A DNA stretch of 62,456 nucleotides from Flavobacteriaceae bacterium. GTDB lineage: Bacteria > Bacteroidota > Bacteroidia > Flavobacteriales > Flavobacteriaceae. Location of the stretch: positions 1 through 62,456 of the forward strand of contig CANFHX010000015.1 of the NCBI GenBank assembly GCA_947446865.1, given 5' to 3'. Every line of letters starts with the position of its first letter. The first letter of the stretch is position 1. Positions 51,012 to 61,923 of the stretch are shown here, one piece after another. Below the pieces are notes generated by a model that was not told where the DNA came from, did no database searches, and worked only from the letters and a program-made list of their open reading frames with translations. The translations under genes were made by a program, and so were the position numbers.

Positions 51012-51545
51012 TTATAATTGATTTACAATGTAATGAATGCGTTCTTCTACGGTTCCTTTAGGCACTTCAATTAAGTTGTAGTCGTATTTTTCGTAAGTTT
51101 CGGTAAGGTGGTTGTAGATGAGTTTGGCTTGTTCAAAATTCTCGTAACGCTCGTCGTCGCTAATATAAATTTCTTCCCAAGGAGGAAGCAAGAATATCTT
51201 TGTGTAAGTATGTTCGCGGCAAGCACGATCAAAAAATGCAGGATAACTATCGCCAATGTAGTGCATATAGGCCAAAACATCGGGAATTCCTCGGTCTAGA
51301 AAGACAATGTTGTGTGGTTCTGCAACCGCATTGTGGAATTGTTTTTTTCTGCCTTCTAATAGTAGTTCACTGAAAAGCAACGGATTCTCCAGAAACAATT
51401 GTTCAATTCCTTGTTTTTTGGCTTCCATAGTTACCTCTCGAGAAATCTCGGGATAGCAGCAATATCCTTTGGCTAGCAAGCCGTCAATGATTGTTGTTTT
51501 TCCTGTTCCGGGACCGCCAATAATAACTACAATTTCTTTCTTCAA
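51012..51545 (-). CDS. AAA-type ATPase/kinase (NadR-Ttd14-like)
   Basis: 177 residues. P-loop VVIIGGPGTGKTTIIDGL near the N-terminus, then YPEISREVT, LDRGIPDVLAYM (Walker B-like Asp) and LLPPWEEIYISDDERYENFE, as in the AAA_28 family related to NadR kinase and Ttd14. It could phosphorylate a small molecule. It lies 53 bp upstream of recQ on the same strand. The ~290-bp gap before it (51546-51832) shows nothing else. Confidence 0.8.
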   Translation of the reverse strand: MKKEIVVIIGGPGTGKTTIIDGLLAKGYCCYPEISREVTMEAKKQGIEQLFLENPLLFSELLLEGRKKQFHNAVAEPHNIVFLDRGIPDVLAYMHYIGDSYPAFFDRACREHTYTKIFLLPPWEEIYISDDERYENFEQAKLIYNHLTETYEKYDYNLIEVPKGTVEERIHYIVNQL

Positions 51546-51832
51546 AATTTTTGGAAATAAGGGGCAAATTTATCGATTTGTTTTTAGATAATTGGAATTG
51601 TTTTAGGATTTTATTTTCCGTTAAATATAAATACCAGTTTGTTCTTTAATTTAAGGCTTTCTTAAAATAATACCCGTAATGGATTTAAATGTTAGCCTTT
51701 TAGAGCATTAATTATCCATAAAAATTAAAGTAGGATGAAAAAAAAATTGACTTAGTATTGTAAATACACATTTGAAGACTGCAAATAAATTTTACTTTGA
51801 AGTTATTCTTTTGTATAGTCAACTAAAATAAT

Positions 51833-52336
51833 TTATTTTTTCTTAGACATTGGATAACTCTCGGAAGTAATTTTACCCTTTACTTTGCCAGAAATAATAG
51901 CAACCAAATTATGATTTTTCATTAGTTTGTATTGAATTTTTTGAGGATAATCCTGCTTAGGATTTTCAAAAACCAATAAACTATCTTGGTCATTAGTCAT
52001 TTGAAACGGAATAGAAGTGTCGTTGTTCTCCCCTTTAATTGTAGCGGTATATATAAGATGTTCGCCATCTTGCATCAATTCAATTTGTTCGTTATGAACA
52101 GTATCTTTTTCGTTTTGAATATAATACGATTGCCCAGTAAAAGTGCTATCGTCTTTGCTAGTCCAAATTTCTTTTAAGGTTCCTAAACTATCCGACTTTT
52201 CCCATTCTCCAAGCAGCCAAGCGGCTTTTTGCAATTCGTCGTATTTTTTTATCAATTTGCCCTTTGCGTCGTATTTATTACAAGATATTACTAAGGATAT
52301 GGCAACTATTGCTAAAGAGAATGCGATTTTTTTCAT
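51833..52336 (-). CDS. DUF6265-like lipoprotein
   Basis: 167 residues. [21 protein letters not shown] gives lipobox Cys19. The family's core [10 protein letters not shown] (near 40) with [20 protein letters not shown] follows, then strands [17 protein letters not shown] and [17 protein letters not shown], as expected for a small barrel. The tail is Lys-rich (MSKKK). It should be tethered to the outer membrane. It is transcribed away from prfA, with which it shares the region around 52337-52439. Confidence 0.75.
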   Translation of the reverse strand: MKKIAFSLAIVAISLVISCNKYDAKGKLIKKYDELQKAAWLLGEWEKSDSLGTLKEIWTSKDDSTFTGQSYYIQNEKDTVHNEQIELMQDGEHLIYTATIKGENNDTSIPFQMTNDQDSLLVFENPKQDYPQKIQYKLMKNHNLVAIISGKVKGKITSESYPMSKKK

Positions 52337-52409
52337 GTCAAGAAATTTAATACTACAATACTATGAAAAATCTGCCAACCGAACACTGTTAACTGAACAC
52401 TTTTTTTAT

Positions 52410-52417
52410 TACTTTTG
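52410..52417 (+). promoter_or_regulatory. -7 box (TACTTTTG) of prfA
   Basis: A TAnnTTTG match 22 bp before the prfA ATG. No clear -33 TTG at the usual distance, so it is a moderate call. Confidence 0.45.
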
Positions 52418-52439
52418 CACTCCAATAAAAGAATACAAA

Positions 52440-53513
52440 ATGTTAGATAGACTTCAATATGTAAAACAACGTTTCGACGAAATTTCGGATTTGATTATTC
52501 AACCCGATGTTATCTCCGATCAAAAACGTTATGTTCAACTGAATCAAGAATATAAGGGAATGAAAAACCTTATGGAGAAACGTGAGGAATATGTTACTCT
52601 AGATGCAAATATTATAGAAGCCAACGAAATTCTTGCCGATGGTAGCGATGCCGAAATGGTGGAAATGGCCAAAATGCAATTGGAAGAAGCCAAAGAACGT
52701 TTGCCAGAATTGGAAGAAGAGATAAAATTTCTTTTGATTCCGAAAGATCCTGAAGATGCTAAGAATGTTATGGTCGAAATTCGTGCTGGTACCGGTGGCG
52801 ATGAGGCTTCCATATTTGCAGGTGATTTATATAGAATGTACACTAAATATTGTGAAACAAAAGGATGGAAAACTTCTGTAGTTGATATGAATGAAGGAAC
52901 ATCGGGTGGATTTAAAGAGGTAATCTTTGAGGTGTCTGGTGAAGATGTTTATGGTACTTTAAAATTTGAAGCAGGTGTACACCGAGTGCAACGTGTTCCC
53001 CAAACCGAAACACAAGGACGTGTGCATACTTCGGCAGCAACCGTTATGGTATTGCCAGAAGCAGAAGAGTTTGACGTTCAAATTGACATGAACGATGTTC
53101 GTGTGGATTTTTTCTGTTCGTCAGGTCCTGGTGGGCAATCGGTAAATACTACCAAATCAGCAGTGCGTTTGACCCACATTCCAACAGGATTAGTAGCGCA
53201 ATGCCAAGATCAAAAATCACAACATAAAAATAAAGATAAAGCGTTTACCGTTTTGCGTTCCCGTTTATACGAACAAGAATTAGCCAAAAAACAAGCAGAA
53301 GATGCCGTTACCCGTACTTCTCAAGTAAGTTCTGGTGACCGTTCGGCAAAAATTAGAACCTACAATTATTCCCAAGGACGCGTTACAGACCATAGAGTAG
53401 GACTAGACGTTTTTGATATGGACGGTGTTATGAATGGAAAAATCCAGAAGTTTGTAGACGAACTTCAGTTGGTAAACAACATGGAAAAATTGAAAGAAAG
53501 CGAAGTTTTATAG
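52440..53513 (+). CDS. prfA: Peptide chain release factor 1
   Basis: RF1, reads UAA and UAG and frees the finished peptide. 357 residues from the ATG giving [15 protein letters not shown], the usual start; ~99 open codons upstream are not part of it and run over the promoter and divergent lipoprotein gene. Marks: [19 protein letters not shown], the codon-recognition region, the [16 protein letters not shown] peptidyl-hydrolysis GGQ loop (about 229-231), and [17 protein letters not shown] single gene followed by a repeat-rich gap. Confidence 0.97.
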   Translation: MLDRLQYVKQRFDEISDLIIQPDVISDQKRYVQLNQEYKGMKNLMEKREEYVTLDANIIEANEILADGSDAEMVEMAKMQLEEAKERLPELEEEIKFLLIPKDPEDAKNVMVEIRAGTGGDEASIFAGDLYRMYTKYCETKGWKTSVVDMNEGTSGGFKEVIFEVSGEDVYGTLKFEAGVHRVQRVPQTETQGRVHTSAATVMVLPEAEEFDVQIDMNDVRVDFFCSSGPGGQSVNTTKSAVRLTHIPTGLVAQCQDQKSQHKNKDKAFTVLRSRLYEQELAKKQAEDAVTRTSQVSSGDRSAKIRTYNYSQGRVTDHRVGLDVFDMDGVMNGKIQKFVDELQLVNNMEKLKESEVL

Positions 53514-53582
53514 AAAGAGATAATAGAATATAGATAAAAGAATAAAGATGCCATACTAGTTTTAGTTTGGCATTTTTTTTGA

Positions 53583-53735
53583 AATTTTATAAAAAAAATC
53601 CGCAAAAATCTGCGTAATCATCGGGCAAAAAAATAGATGCTCTTTTTATCAGACATATTCAGATAAAATTCCTGTAATTTAGTAAACATAATAATTTGTG
53701 TAAATTCGTGAAATTCGTATCCAACCTTTAATAAA
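53583..53735. repeat. Repeat-rich gap after prfA
   Basis: AATCCGCAAAAATCTGCGTA (53588-53607) and AATTTGTGTAAATTCGTGAA then ATTCGTATCC (53693-53722) are units of types seen elsewhere in the window (ATCCrCAG hairpins near 17286; CACGAATTTCAC zone at 20556). No gene is visible in the 310-bp gap. Confidence 0.45.
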
Positions 53736-53752
53736 TTAGATTTCTAAGTGTC

Positions 53753-53784
53753 TTTTGTGGTTAACAAACTTTAAACTAACTTTG
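53753..53784 (+). promoter_or_regulatory. Complete Bacteroidota promoter of pyrF
   Basis: TTTTG (53753-53757) and TAACTTTG (53777-53784) are 19 bp apart, the consensus spacing for -33 TTG and -7 TAnnTTTG elements. Transcription should start near 53791, ~30 bp before the pyrF start. Confidence 0.65.
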
Positions 53785-53822
53785 CCCAACAACGAACTAC
53801 AAACAATAAACTACCAACAATT

Positions 53823-54641
53823 TTGACTACTACACAACTTATAGAACAAATTCAAATCAAAAAATCCTTTCTATGTATTGGGTTGGATGTTGATTTAACA
53901 AAAATCCCCCAGCATTTACTGGAACTCGAAGACCCAATTTTTGAATTCAATAAAGCCCTAATTGATGCCACCCATGATTTATGTGTTTCCTACAAACCCA
54001 ACATGGCCTTTTATGAAGCCTATGGAATTAAAGGCTGGCAATCTCTTGAAAAAACGATAAATTATCTTAACGAAAAATATCCTGAAATCTTTACTATTGC
54101 CGATGCTAAACGTGGTGATATCGGAAACACATCTACTAGGTATGCCAAAGCATTTCTAGAGGATTTGAATTTTGATTCGATAACTGTTGCGCCTTATATG
54201 GGAAAAGATTCCGTAGAACCTTTTTTGGCTTTTGAAAACAAACATGCAATTATGTTGGCACTGACTTCTAACGAAGGTGCTTTTGATTTTCAAACCAAAA
54301 ATGTTGACGGAAAAGAACTCTATAAAGGAGTAATTGAAACATCTAAATCTTGGAAAAACTCCAAAAATCTAATGTATGTAGTAGGAGCCACCAAAGCAGA
54401 ATATTTTACAGAAATCAGAAAAATAATTCCAGATAGTTTCTTATTAGTTCCCGGAGTTGGAGCACAAGGAGGAAGCCTGCAAGAAGTTTGTAAATACGGA
54501 ATGAGCAAGAATGTAGGCTTGTTAATCAATTCTTCTCGAGGTATTATTTATGCTTCCAATGGAAAAGATTTTGCAGAAAAAGCAAGAGAAGAAGCCTTGA
54601 AAATGCAATTGGAAATGAAGGAAATTATGAATACCCTTTGA
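53823..54641 (+). CDS. pyrF: Orotidine-5'-phosphate decarboxylase
   Basis: Makes UMP from OMP, the last step of de novo pyrimidine synthesis. 272 residues, the long (Bacteroidota/actinobacterial type 2) form. Start is TTG, giving [16 protein letters not shown] as expected; no ATG fits. Marks: [19 protein letters not shown], the catalytic [10 protein letters not shown] (94-103), [11 protein letters not shown] and VPGVGAQGG. The stop overlaps the next start as TTGA, so the hydrolase is coupled. Confidence 0.95.
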   Translation: MTTTQLIEQIQIKKSFLCIGLDVDLTKIPQHLLELEDPIFEFNKALIDATHDLCVSYKPNMAFYEAYGIKGWQSLEKTINYLNEKYPEIFTIADAKRGDIGNTSTRYAKAFLEDLNFDSITVAPYMGKDSVEPFLAFENKHAIMLALTSNEGAFDFQTKNVDGKELYKGVIETSKSWKNSKNLMYVVGATKAEYFTEIRKIIPDSFLLVPGVGAQGGSLQEVCKYGMSKNVGLLINSSRGIIYASNGKDFAEKAREEALKMQLEMKEIMNTL

Positions 54642-55420
54642 TAGCCTACACTCTATACAACAACGAAAACTCTAAGGAATGGGTGACTTTTGTGCATGGC
54701 GCAGGAGGAAGTTCGTCTATATGGTTCAAGCAAATACGGGAGTTTCAGAAGCATTTTAATGTGTTGTTATTGGATTTACGAGGTCACGGAAATTCCAACG
54801 AACTGATAAAAAAAGCATTCCAACAAAAATATACCTTCCAATCTATTGCCGAAGATGTTTTGGAAGTTTTAGATCATTTAAAAATAAAAACCTCTCATTT
54901 TATAGGGATATCCTTAGGCACTATCGTTATTCGTCAATTGGCAGAAGTGCATCCCAAAAGAGTAAAAAGCATGATTATGGGTGGTGCCATTTTAAAAATG
55001 AATTTCCGTTCCCAAATCTTAATGAAGTTAGGAAATATTTTTAAATATGTATTGCCGTATTTGGTGTTGTACAAGTTTTTCGCTTTTGTAATTATGCCCA
55101 ATAAAAACCACAAACAATCCCGATTATTATTCATAAACGAAGCCAAAAAACTCTACCAAAAGGAGTTTATTCGTTGGTTCAAACTCACTGCTGAAATCAA
55201 TCCGGTGCTAAAATGGTTCCGCCAACAGGAATTAAACATCCCAACCTTTTATGTAATGGGTCAAGAAGATTATATGTTTTTACCTTCCGTTAGAAAAGTC
55301 GTAGAGAAACATTTTAAATCCTCTACATTATTTGTAGTAGAAAACTGTGGTCATGTGGTTAATGTAGAACAACCCACTATTTTTAACCAAGAAGTTATTG
55401 CTTTTATTCAGCAAAATTAA
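54638..55420 (+). CDS. Alpha/beta hydrolase
   Basis: 260 residues, cytoplasmic. Oxyanion-hole segment [20 protein letters not shown], nucleophile elbow GISLGT (Ser near residue 91), acid VMGQEDYMF and base [10 protein letters not shown], the complete triad in order. A lid region with aromatic residues lies between ([13 protein letters not shown]). The TTG start overlaps the pyrF stop by three bases; no ATG gives a better N-terminus. Substrate unknown; the operon with pyrF gives no clear clue. Confidence 0.85.
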   Translation: MIAYTLYNNENSKEWVTFVHGAGGSSSIWFKQIREFQKHFNVLLLDLRGHGNSNELIKKAFQQKYTFQSIAEDVLEVLDHLKIKTSHFIGISLGTIVIRQLAEVHPKRVKSMIMGGAILKMNFRSQILMKLGNIFKYVLPYLVLYKFFAFVIMPNKNHKQSRLLFINEAKKLYQKEFIRWFKLTAEINPVLKWFRQQELNIPTFYVMGQEDYMFLPSVRKVVEKHFKSSTLFVVENCGHVVNVEQPTIFNQEVIAFIQQN

Positions 55421-55430
55421 TTTTTGAGAC

Positions 55431-55467
55431 AAAAATTGCCAATGCTAAACAAACATTGGCAATTTTA
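55431..55467 (+). terminator. Intrinsic terminator after the hydrolase gene
   Basis: AAAATTGCCAATG and CATTGGCAATTTT form a perfect 13-bp stem around CTAAACAAA, followed by ATTAAC. It is T-rich on the plus strand. Confidence 0.8.
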
Positions 55468-55593
55468 TTAACTTAACTAAACCAAACAAAATTATAAATC
55501 CTCATTTATAACACTGCAAATGTCCGTTCTTTTCCTGATAGCAATGTTAAGAGAATGTTATTCTTATGTGATTGATTTTTAATTTTTTACAAA

Positions 55594-56343
55594 TTATTTT
55601 CTGTCCAATAATCCAAATACACTTTGCAATAAAGGGGAAGTTCTTGATTTTAAATCGGTTCTAATATTTTTTTCTTCTACAGCAATCATTTTGAAAACCC
55701 CTTCCATAGATTTATTGGTAACATAGTCTGTAATATCTGGGTTGACTTTGGTTACAAATGGGATGTTGTTGTATTTGCTAATTAGGGTACTCCAAATTAC
55801 ATCAGCACCAACTTTCCCTATAGACTGTTGCACTACAGGACTAAATTTAGCATACAAATCTTTGTTAGTTGTTCCCTGAAGATATACTGTTGCTGCATTT
55901 TCATTTCCAAGAAGTATCGATTTAGCATCGGTGATATTCATGTTTTTTATTGCAGAAACAAAAATAGGAGTGGCTTCTTTAACCGCATCTTCGGCAGCCC
56001 TATTCATGGCTGTAATTCCTTGGTCGGCCAAATTTCCCATACCTAATTTTCGTAAAGTACTTTCCACTTTTTGCAATTCGGCAGGCATAATTATCTTGAC
56101 CGCTTCATTTTTCAAAAAACCATCCACAGCCGTTAATTTAGAAACTTCTTTGGTAATTCCGTTGTTCAATGCTTCTTTCAGACCAGCCGAAATATCAATA
56201 GGATTAGTAAGTCCAGAGGTAGTTGGGATAACTTTGGGTAACGTAATTTTAGGTTTTGGAATAGTAATTTTCTTTGGAATACTTTTCAATTGCGCCATTC
56301 CAATCATTGGAACTATCAGTAGTAAATAGAATATTTTTTTCAT
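55594..56343 (-). CDS. DUF4197 family periplasmic protein
   Basis: 249 residues: signal peptide (MKKIFYLLLIVPMIGMAQ), a Pro/Lys/Thr spacer (KKITIPKPKITLPKVIPTTS), then the family core: DISAGLKEALNNGITKEVSKL, DGFLKNEAVKIIMPAEL, DQGITAMNRAAEDAVKEATP, ITDAKSILLGNENAATVYLQ and the final TSPLLQSVFGLLDRK. The role of the family is unknown; members are periplasmic and helical. One gene, transcribed away from icmF. Confidence 0.9.
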   Translation of the reverse strand: MKKIFYLLLIVPMIGMAQLKSIPKKITIPKPKITLPKVIPTTSGLTNPIDISAGLKEALNNGITKEVSKLTAVDGFLKNEAVKIIMPAELQKVESTLRKLGMGNLADQGITAMNRAAEDAVKEATPIFVSAIKNMNITDAKSILLGNENAATVYLQGTTNKDLYAKFSPVVQQSIGKVGADVIWSTLISKYNNIPFVTKVNPDITDYVTNKSMEGVFKMIAVEEKNIRTDLKSRTSPLLQSVFGLLDRK

Positions 56344-56512
56344 CTTTTTTGGTTTTATTTTAAATGCTAAAGCAAATATAATGCCCCAATATTAAAATAG
56401 TATTAAAATTAATCTAAATGTAGTTTTACTAAGCAAAGATTTAGAAGAATTAAAAGGGTATAAAATTATTAAATTCGTAAATTGCGCTCTCAAATTCGAA
56501 TAAAAATTACCA

Positions 56513-59500
56513 ATGGAACCACAAACGCCCTATATTCCTAAAAATAAAGTAAGAATTGTTACCGCTGCATCTCTTTTTGACGGTCACGATGCTGCCATAA
56601 ACATCATGCGTAGAATTATTCAGTCTACTGGTGTTGAAGTCATACATCTTGGTCACGATAGAAGTGTGGAAGAAGTTGTAAATACTGCCATTCAAGAAGA
56701 TGCAAATGCCATTGCAATGACTTCCTATCAAGGTGGGCATAATGAGTATTTCAAATACATGTACGATTTGCTTAAAGAAAAAGGAGCAGGACACATCAAG
56801 ATATTTGGTGGTGGTGGAGGTGTAATTCTTCCTACAGAAATTGCAGAACTTCAAGCCTACGGAATCGAGCGAATTTACTCGCCAGACGATGGACGTGCTA
56901 TGGGTTTGCAAGGAATGATTAACGATTTGGTGCAACGTTCCGATTACCCTATTGGGGATGTTTTGAAAGACGAATTGGCACACATTGAAGATAAAAATCC
57001 AACTGCGATTGCACGATTAATTTCTGCAGCAGAGAATTTTCCGGAAATAGCGAAACCCGCATTTGATAAAATTCATAAGAAAAATGAAACCAATAAAACT
57101 CCAGTTCTTGGAATTACAGGAACAGGTGGTGCTGGTAAATCTTCTTTGGTAGACGAATTGGTGCGACGTTTTTTAATTGATTTCCCAGAGAAAACTATCG
57201 GATTGATTTCCGTAGATCCATCCAAAAGAAAAACTGGTGGTGCTTTGCTTGGCGATAGAATTCGTATGAATGCCATCAATAATCCTCGAGTTTATATGCG
57301 TTCTTTGGCAACAAGACAATCCAATTTGGCTTTGTCAAAATATGTGAATGAAGCCATCGAAGTTTTAAAAGCAGCAAAATACGATATTATTATTCTAGAA
57401 ACTTCAGGAATTGGTCAAAGTGATACCGAAATCATGGACCATTCCGATGTTTCGTTATACGTAATGACACCCGAATTTGGTGCGGCAACCCAATTGGAAA
57501 AAATCGATATGTTGGATTTTGCCGATTTAGTAGCTTTAAATAAATTTGACAAACGAGGTGCTTTAGATGCCATTCGGGATGTTAAAAAACAATACCAACG
57601 CAATCATAATCTATGGGATGAAAATGTAGATAGCATGCCAATTTTTGGAACTATCGCGTCGCAATTCAATGACCCTGGAATGAATACGCTCTACAAATCT
57701 ATTATGGATAAAATTGTAGAGAAAACGAGAGCCGATTTGAAATCGACGTTTGAAATTACTCGTGAAATGAGTGAGAAAATTTTCGTAATTCCGCCACACA
57801 GAACCCGTTATTTATCTGAAATTGCAGAGAATAATAGAAAATACGACGAGACAGCACTTTCACAAGTGGAAGTCGCTCAAAAATTATTCGGGATTTTTAA
57901 AACGATAGAATCTGTTGCTGACAAACAAGTTTCTATTGTGAAAGCAGGAATTGACCACAATCTTGTCATTCCGCAGGAATCTCAACAATTTATGAGTTTG
58001 CTTGTTGCCGAATTCGACCGAGTAAAAATGAACCTTGACCCTTACAATTGGGAAGTAATTTTAACTTGGGAAGAAAAAGTAAATAAATACAAAAACCCAT
58101 TTTATAGTTTTAAAGTTCGGGATAAAGAAATTAAAATTGCTACTCATACCGAAAGTTTATCGCATTCTCAAATTCCGAAAATTTCCTTACCAAAATACCA
58201 AGCTTGGGGCGATATTTTAAAATGGAATTTACAAGAAAATGTTCCTGGAGAATTTCCTTTTGCTTCTGGATTGTATCCGTTCAAGCGGGAAGGGGAAGAT
58301 CCAAGCCGAATGTTTGCTGGTGAAGGTGGCCCTGAACGAACCAACAAACGTTTTCATTATGTAAGTGCTGGTTTGCCTGCCAAACGACTTTCTACGGCAT
58401 TTGATAGTGTAACTCTTTACGGAAATGACCCACACATTCGCCCTGATATTTATGGAAAAATAGGTAATGCAGGAGTTTCTATTTGTTGTTTGGATGATGC
58501 TAAAAAGTTGTATTCTGGTTTCGATTTGAGTCATCCAATGACATCGGTTTCGATGACAATAAATGGTCCGGCACCAATGTTGCTTGGATTTTTTATGAAT
58601 GCTGCCATCGATCAAAATTGTGAAAAATATATTGTTGAAAATAGCCTTCAAGTAGAAGTAGAAGAAAAAATCAACGAAATTTATAAGAAAAAAGGAACTG
58701 CAAGACCAAAATACCAAGGCGATTTACCCGAAGGAAACAATGGTTTAGGTTTGATGCTTTTGGGAGTTACTGGAGATCTAGTGTTGCCTTTGGAAGTCTA
58801 TAACGACATCAAAATAAAAACCTTAGCACAAGTTCGTGGTACGGTTCAAGCGGATATTTTGAAAGAAGATCAAGCGCAAAATACTTGTATTTTTTCTACC
58901 GAATTTGCCTTGCGATTGATGGGTGACGTACAAGAATATTTCATTAAAGAAAATGTGCGTAACTTTTATTCGGTTTCAATTTCTGGATATCATATAGCCG
59001 AAGCAGGTGCGAATCCTATTTCGCAATTGGCATTTACACTTTCTAATGGTTTCACTTACGTGGAATATTATTTAAGTCGCGGAATGAACATCAATGATTT
59101 CGGACCTAATTTATCGTTCTTCTTCTCCAATGGAGTAGATCCAGAATATGCTGTAATTGGTCGTGTAGCTCGTAAAATTTGGGCGAAAGCCATGAAAAAT
59201 AAATACGGAGCCAACGAAAGAGCCCAAATGTTGAAATACCATATTCAAACCTCTGGTCGTTCTTTACACGCACAAGAAATTGATTTTAATGATATTCGTA
59301 CCACGTTACAAGCATTATATGCCATTTACGATAATTGTAATTCATTGCATACCAATGCTTATGATGAAGCAATTACTACGCCAACCGAAGAATCGGTTCG
59401 TAGAGCAATGGCAATTCAGTTGATTATCAATAAAGAATTAGGTTTAGCGAAAAACGAAAATCCTATTCAAGGTTCGTTCATCATTGAAGAATTAACCGAT

Positions 59501-59935
59501 TTAGTTGAGAATGCTGTATTGCTAGAATTCGACCGAATCACAGAACGTGGCGGAGTTCTTGGTGCTATGGAAACGATGTACCAACGATCAAAAATTCAAG
59601 AAGAAAGTTTGTATTACGAAACCTTGAAACACACGGGTGAATTTCCAATTATTGGAGTGAATACCTTCTTGAGTTCCAAAGGTTCACCAACGGTAATTCC
59701 GGCAGAAGTGATTCGTGCCACGGAAGAGGAAAAACAATATCAAATTGATATGTTGACCAATTTACAAAAAACAAGTGCCGAGAAAGTAGCCGAACAAATA
59801 GAATTATTACAAACGGCAGCCATCAAAAATGAAAATCTTTTTGAATTATTAATGGAGGCCACCAAAGTTTGTTCGTTAGGACAAATAACCAATGCGTTGT
59901 TTGAAGTTGGCGGTCAATATAGACGTAATATGTAA
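56513..59935 (+). CDS. icmF: IcmF-type acyl-CoA mutase fused to its G-protein chaperone
   Basis: 1140 residues in one chain: a B12-binding domain (1-140; [14 protein letters not shown], with His25 as likely cobalt ligand), a MeaB/ArgK-like GTPase (about 195-400; [35 protein letters not shown]), and a large TIM-barrel mutase domain (about 550-1135; [54 protein letters not shown]). Such fusions interconvert isobutyryl-CoA and n-butyryl-CoA or related pairs using adenosylcobalamin. Substrate choice depends on a few active-site residues I cannot assign. The size matches the fused family exactly. Confidence 0.92.
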   Translation: MEPQTPYIPKNKVRIVTAASLFDGHDAAINIMRRIIQSTGVEVIHLGHDRSVEEVVNTAIQEDANAIAMTSYQGGHNEYFKYMYDLLKEKGAGHIKIFGGGGGVILPTEIAELQAYGIERIYSPDDGRAMGLQGMINDLVQRSDYPIGDVLKDELAHIEDKNPTAIARLISAAENFPEIAKPAFDKIHKKNETNKTPVLGITGTGGAGKSSLVDELVRRFLIDFPEKTIGLISVDPSKRKTGGALLGDRIRMNAINNPRVYMRSLATRQSNLALSKYVNEAIEVLKAAKYDIIILETSGIGQSDTEIMDHSDVSLYVMTPEFGAATQLEKIDMLDFADLVALNKFDKRGALDAIRDVKKQYQRNHNLWDENVDSMPIFGTIASQFNDPGMNTLYKSIMDKIVEKTRADLKSTFEITREMSEKIFVIPPHRTRYLSEIAENNRKYDETALSQVEVAQKLFGIFKTIESVADKQVSIVKAGIDHNLVIPQESQQFMSLLVAEFDRVKMNLDPYNWEVILTWEEKVNKYKNPFYSFKVRDKEIKIATHTESLSHSQIPKISLPKYQAWGDILKWNLQENVPGEFPFASGLYPFKREGEDPSRMFAGEGGPERTNKRFHYVSAGLPAKRLSTAFDSVTLYGNDPHIRPDIYGKIGNAGVSICCLDDAKKLYSGFDLSHPMTSVSMTINGPAPMLLGFFMNAAIDQNCEKYIVENSLQVEVEEKINEIYKKKGTARPKYQGDLPEGNNGLGLMLLGVTGDLVLPLEVYNDIKIKTLAQVRGTVQADILKEDQAQNTCIFSTEFALRLMGDVQEYFIKENVRNFYSVSISGYHIAEAGANPISQLAFTLSNGFTYVEYYLSRGMNINDFGPNLSFFFSNGVDPEYAVIGRVARKIWAKAMKNKYGANERAQMLKYHIQTSGRSLHAQEIDFNDIRTTLQALYAIYDNCNSLHTNAYDEAITTPTEESVRRAMAIQLIINKELGLAKNENPIQGSFIIEELTDLVENAVLLEFDRITERGGVLGAMETMYQRSKIQEESLYYETLKHTGEFPIIGVNTFLSSKGSPTVIPAEVIRATEEEKQYQIDMLTNLQKTSAEKVAEQIELLQTAAIKNENLFELLMEATKVCSLGQITNALFEVGGQYRRNM

Positions 59936-60028
59936 GCAGAGAACCAAAATAGTTGCAAAATATTTTGTGTGAATCGCTTATCCCGATTTTTATCGGGATC
60001 TTGGAGATTATAAAATAGAGAATCGAGC

Positions 60029-60060
60029 AAACCTCAAAAATTTAATTATTTTTGAGGTTT
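60029..60060 (+). terminator. Intrinsic terminator after icmF
   Basis: AAACCTCAAAAAT and ATTTTTGAGGTTT form a perfect 13-bp stem with a 6-nt loop, followed by ATTATATTTAC. A second stem ATCCCGAT/ATCGGGAT lies at 59980-59999 without a T-run. Confidence 0.7.
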
Positions 60061-60072
60061 ATTATATTTACA

Positions 60073-60552
60073 ATGAACCCAACAATAAAAACTTTCCCAG
60101 CGACTAAATTCATAGGTAAAAATCTTTCGTTTACTTATGCCGATTATCGTGCTTTTGAATTGTGGAGCAGTTTTATGCCTCGCAGAAAAGAGATTTTAAA
60201 TTCTATTGGTACGGATTTATACAATATTCAAATCAATCCAGAAAATTTCGATTTTAGTCCCAATACACCTTTTGTGAAATGGGCTGCGGTTGCGGTTTCA
60301 AATTTTGATTTGGTTCCAGAAGGTATGGAAACCTTAGAAATTCAACAAGGACTGTATGCTGTTTTTAATTACAAAGGAAATCAAAGTAATGCGGCAGCAT
60401 TTTTTAATGCTATTTACACCCAATGGCTGCCTTCTTCGGGATATGAATTAGGAAATCATCCGCAATTTGAAATCCTTGGAGAAAAATACAAGAATAACAA
60501 TCCAAACTCAGAAGAAGAGATTTGGATACCGATTAAAAACAAAGTGTCTTAA
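60073..60552 (+). CDS. GyrI-like / AraC-effector-binding domain protein
   Basis: 159 residues from the ATG giving MNPTIKTFPATKFIGKNLSF; seven open codons upstream run into the hairpin and are ignored. The paired strand-helix modules are visible: YRAFELWSSFMPRRKEI, NFDFSPNTPFVKWAAVAV, LEIQQGLYAVFNYKG and the closing EEEIWIPIKNK with the family Glu (W-x-P-I-K). It is a stand-alone small-molecule-binding domain without DNA-binding part. Convergent with carA; only 4 bp separate the stops. Confidence 0.82.
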   Translation: MNPTIKTFPATKFIGKNLSFTYADYRAFELWSSFMPRRKEILNSIGTDLYNIQINPENFDFSPNTPFVKWAAVAVSNFDLVPEGMETLEIQQGLYAVFNYKGNQSNAAAFFNAIYTQWLPSSGYELGNHPQFEILGEKYKNNNPNSEEEIWIPIKNKVS

Positions 60553-60556
60553 TTAA

Positions 60557-61657
60557 TTACTTTTTCAACAAATCGATAAAAGCATCAAAAAGATAGGACG
60601 AATCGTGTGGCCCGGGACTTGCTTCTGGATGGTATTGCACTGAGAAACAATCTTTGGATTTCATTTTCATTCCTGCAACTGTATTATCATTGATATGGTA
60701 ATGCGTTATTTCTAAATCGGGATGGTTTTCAAGTTCTTCTTTGTTTACTGCAAAACCATGGTTTTGGGATGTGATTTCTCCTTTTCCGGTAAGGACATTC
60801 ATTACGGGATGGTTAATTCCTCGGTGTCCATTAAACATTTTATAGGTAGAAATTCCATTAGCCAAAGCAATAATTTGGTGCCCTAAGCATATTCCGAATA
60901 ATGGTTTGTTGGAATTTAATATTTCTTTAGCAACCGCTTGCACTCCAGTTAAAGGTTCTGGATCACCAGGACCGTTGGAAAGAAAGTAACCATTAGGGTT
61001 AAATGATTGTAATTCTTGAAAAGAAGCGTTGTAAGGGAATATTTTTATATAACAGTCTCTTTGTGCTAAGTTTCGCAATATGTTTCTTTTAATGCCTAAA
61101 TCTAAGGCTGCAATTTTGTAGGTTGCTGTTTCTTCACCAAAAAAGTAAGGTTCGGTTGTAGAAACTTTGGAAGCAAGTTCCAATCCTTTCATATTAGGAA
61201 CATTTGCTAGTTGTTTTTTTAATTCTTCGACAGAAGTTCCATCGGTAGATATTACTGCATTTTGTGCTCCGTTATCGCGAATGTAACTTACTAATGCTCG
61301 AGTATCGACATCGGAAATACAAACTAAATTTTGTTTTTCAAAATAATCGTACAGGTTGCTTTCGGAATCGGGACGGGAATGATTGAAACTGAAATTTTTA
61401 CAAACTAATCCAGAAATTTTAATTGCATCGGATTCTACTTCGTTGGTATTTACACCGTAATTTCCAATGTGTGGATTGGTGGCAACCATTATTTGTCCAA
61501 AGTAAGAAGGGTCGGTGAATATTTCTTGGTAACCGGTCATACCTGTATTGAAACAAACTTCGCCAAAAGTTGTTCCTGAAATTCCTATGGATTTTCCGTG
61601 AAAGATGGTTCCGTCTGCTAGTAGAAGTATGGCTTGTGGTCGTGTTGTATATTTCAT
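60557..61657 (-). CDS. carA: Carbamoyl-phosphate synthase small subunit
   Basis: Glutaminase subunit that supplies ammonia to CarB for arginine and pyrimidine synthesis. 366 residues: N-terminal CPSase domain (ILLADGTIFHGKSIG, GEVCFNTGMTGYQEIFTDPSY), then a class I glutaminase with PGDPEPL, the catalytic Cys in FGICLGHQIIA (near residue 258) and His/Glu in YHPEASPGPHDSS. It is transcribed in the same direction as L17 ~265 bp upstream. carB is not in the window. Confidence 0.96.
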   Translation of the reverse strand: MKYTTRPQAILLLADGTIFHGKSIGISGTTFGEVCFNTGMTGYQEIFTDPSYFGQIMVATNPHIGNYGVNTNEVESDAIKISGLVCKNFSFNHSRPDSESNLYDYFEKQNLVCISDVDTRALVSYIRDNGAQNAVISTDGTSVEELKKQLANVPNMKGLELASKVSTTEPYFFGEETATYKIAALDLGIKRNILRNLAQRDCYIKIFPYNASFQELQSFNPNGYFLSNGPGDPEPLTGVQAVAKEILNSNKPLFGICLGHQIIALANGISTYKMFNGHRGINHPVMNVLTGKGEITSQNHGFAVNKEELENHPDLEITHYHINDNTVAGMKMKSKDCFSVQYHPEASPGPHDSSYLFDAFIDLLKK

Positions 61658-61870
61658 TGTAGTAGTTAGTTGTTGTGGTGCAAATTTAGGATTTTCGATT
61701 TAATTTTCTAAGGTTCTTATGGAAACTTTACAAATATTCCTCTGTCTTTGTTTCTAGCCCCGATTGAAGCAGGTATCCTTTATTGTTTTCCTTTAAAACA
61801 ATAAAGATACTGCGTAAAGCGGGAACGATGCTTACTGATAAAGCTTGGTGTTTCGCTTCTAAAAATAAAA

Positions 61871-61900
61871 AAAAGGATAAACTCGAAAGTTTATCCTTTA
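61871..61900 (-). terminator. Intrinsic terminator of rplQ
   Basis: AAAGGATAAACT and AGTTTATCCTTT form a perfect 12-bp stem with tetraloop CGAA (minus TTCG), followed on the minus strand by TTTTTTATTTTT. It ends the ribosomal-protein operon. Confidence 0.92.
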
Positions 61901-61923
61901 TATTTATGAAATTGAATTCATTG

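Noticed and set aside
58229..58717. Open frame opposite icmF
   Set aside because: Antisense shadow of the mutase domain; composition is Phe/Ser/Arg-rich as expected from reversed codons.
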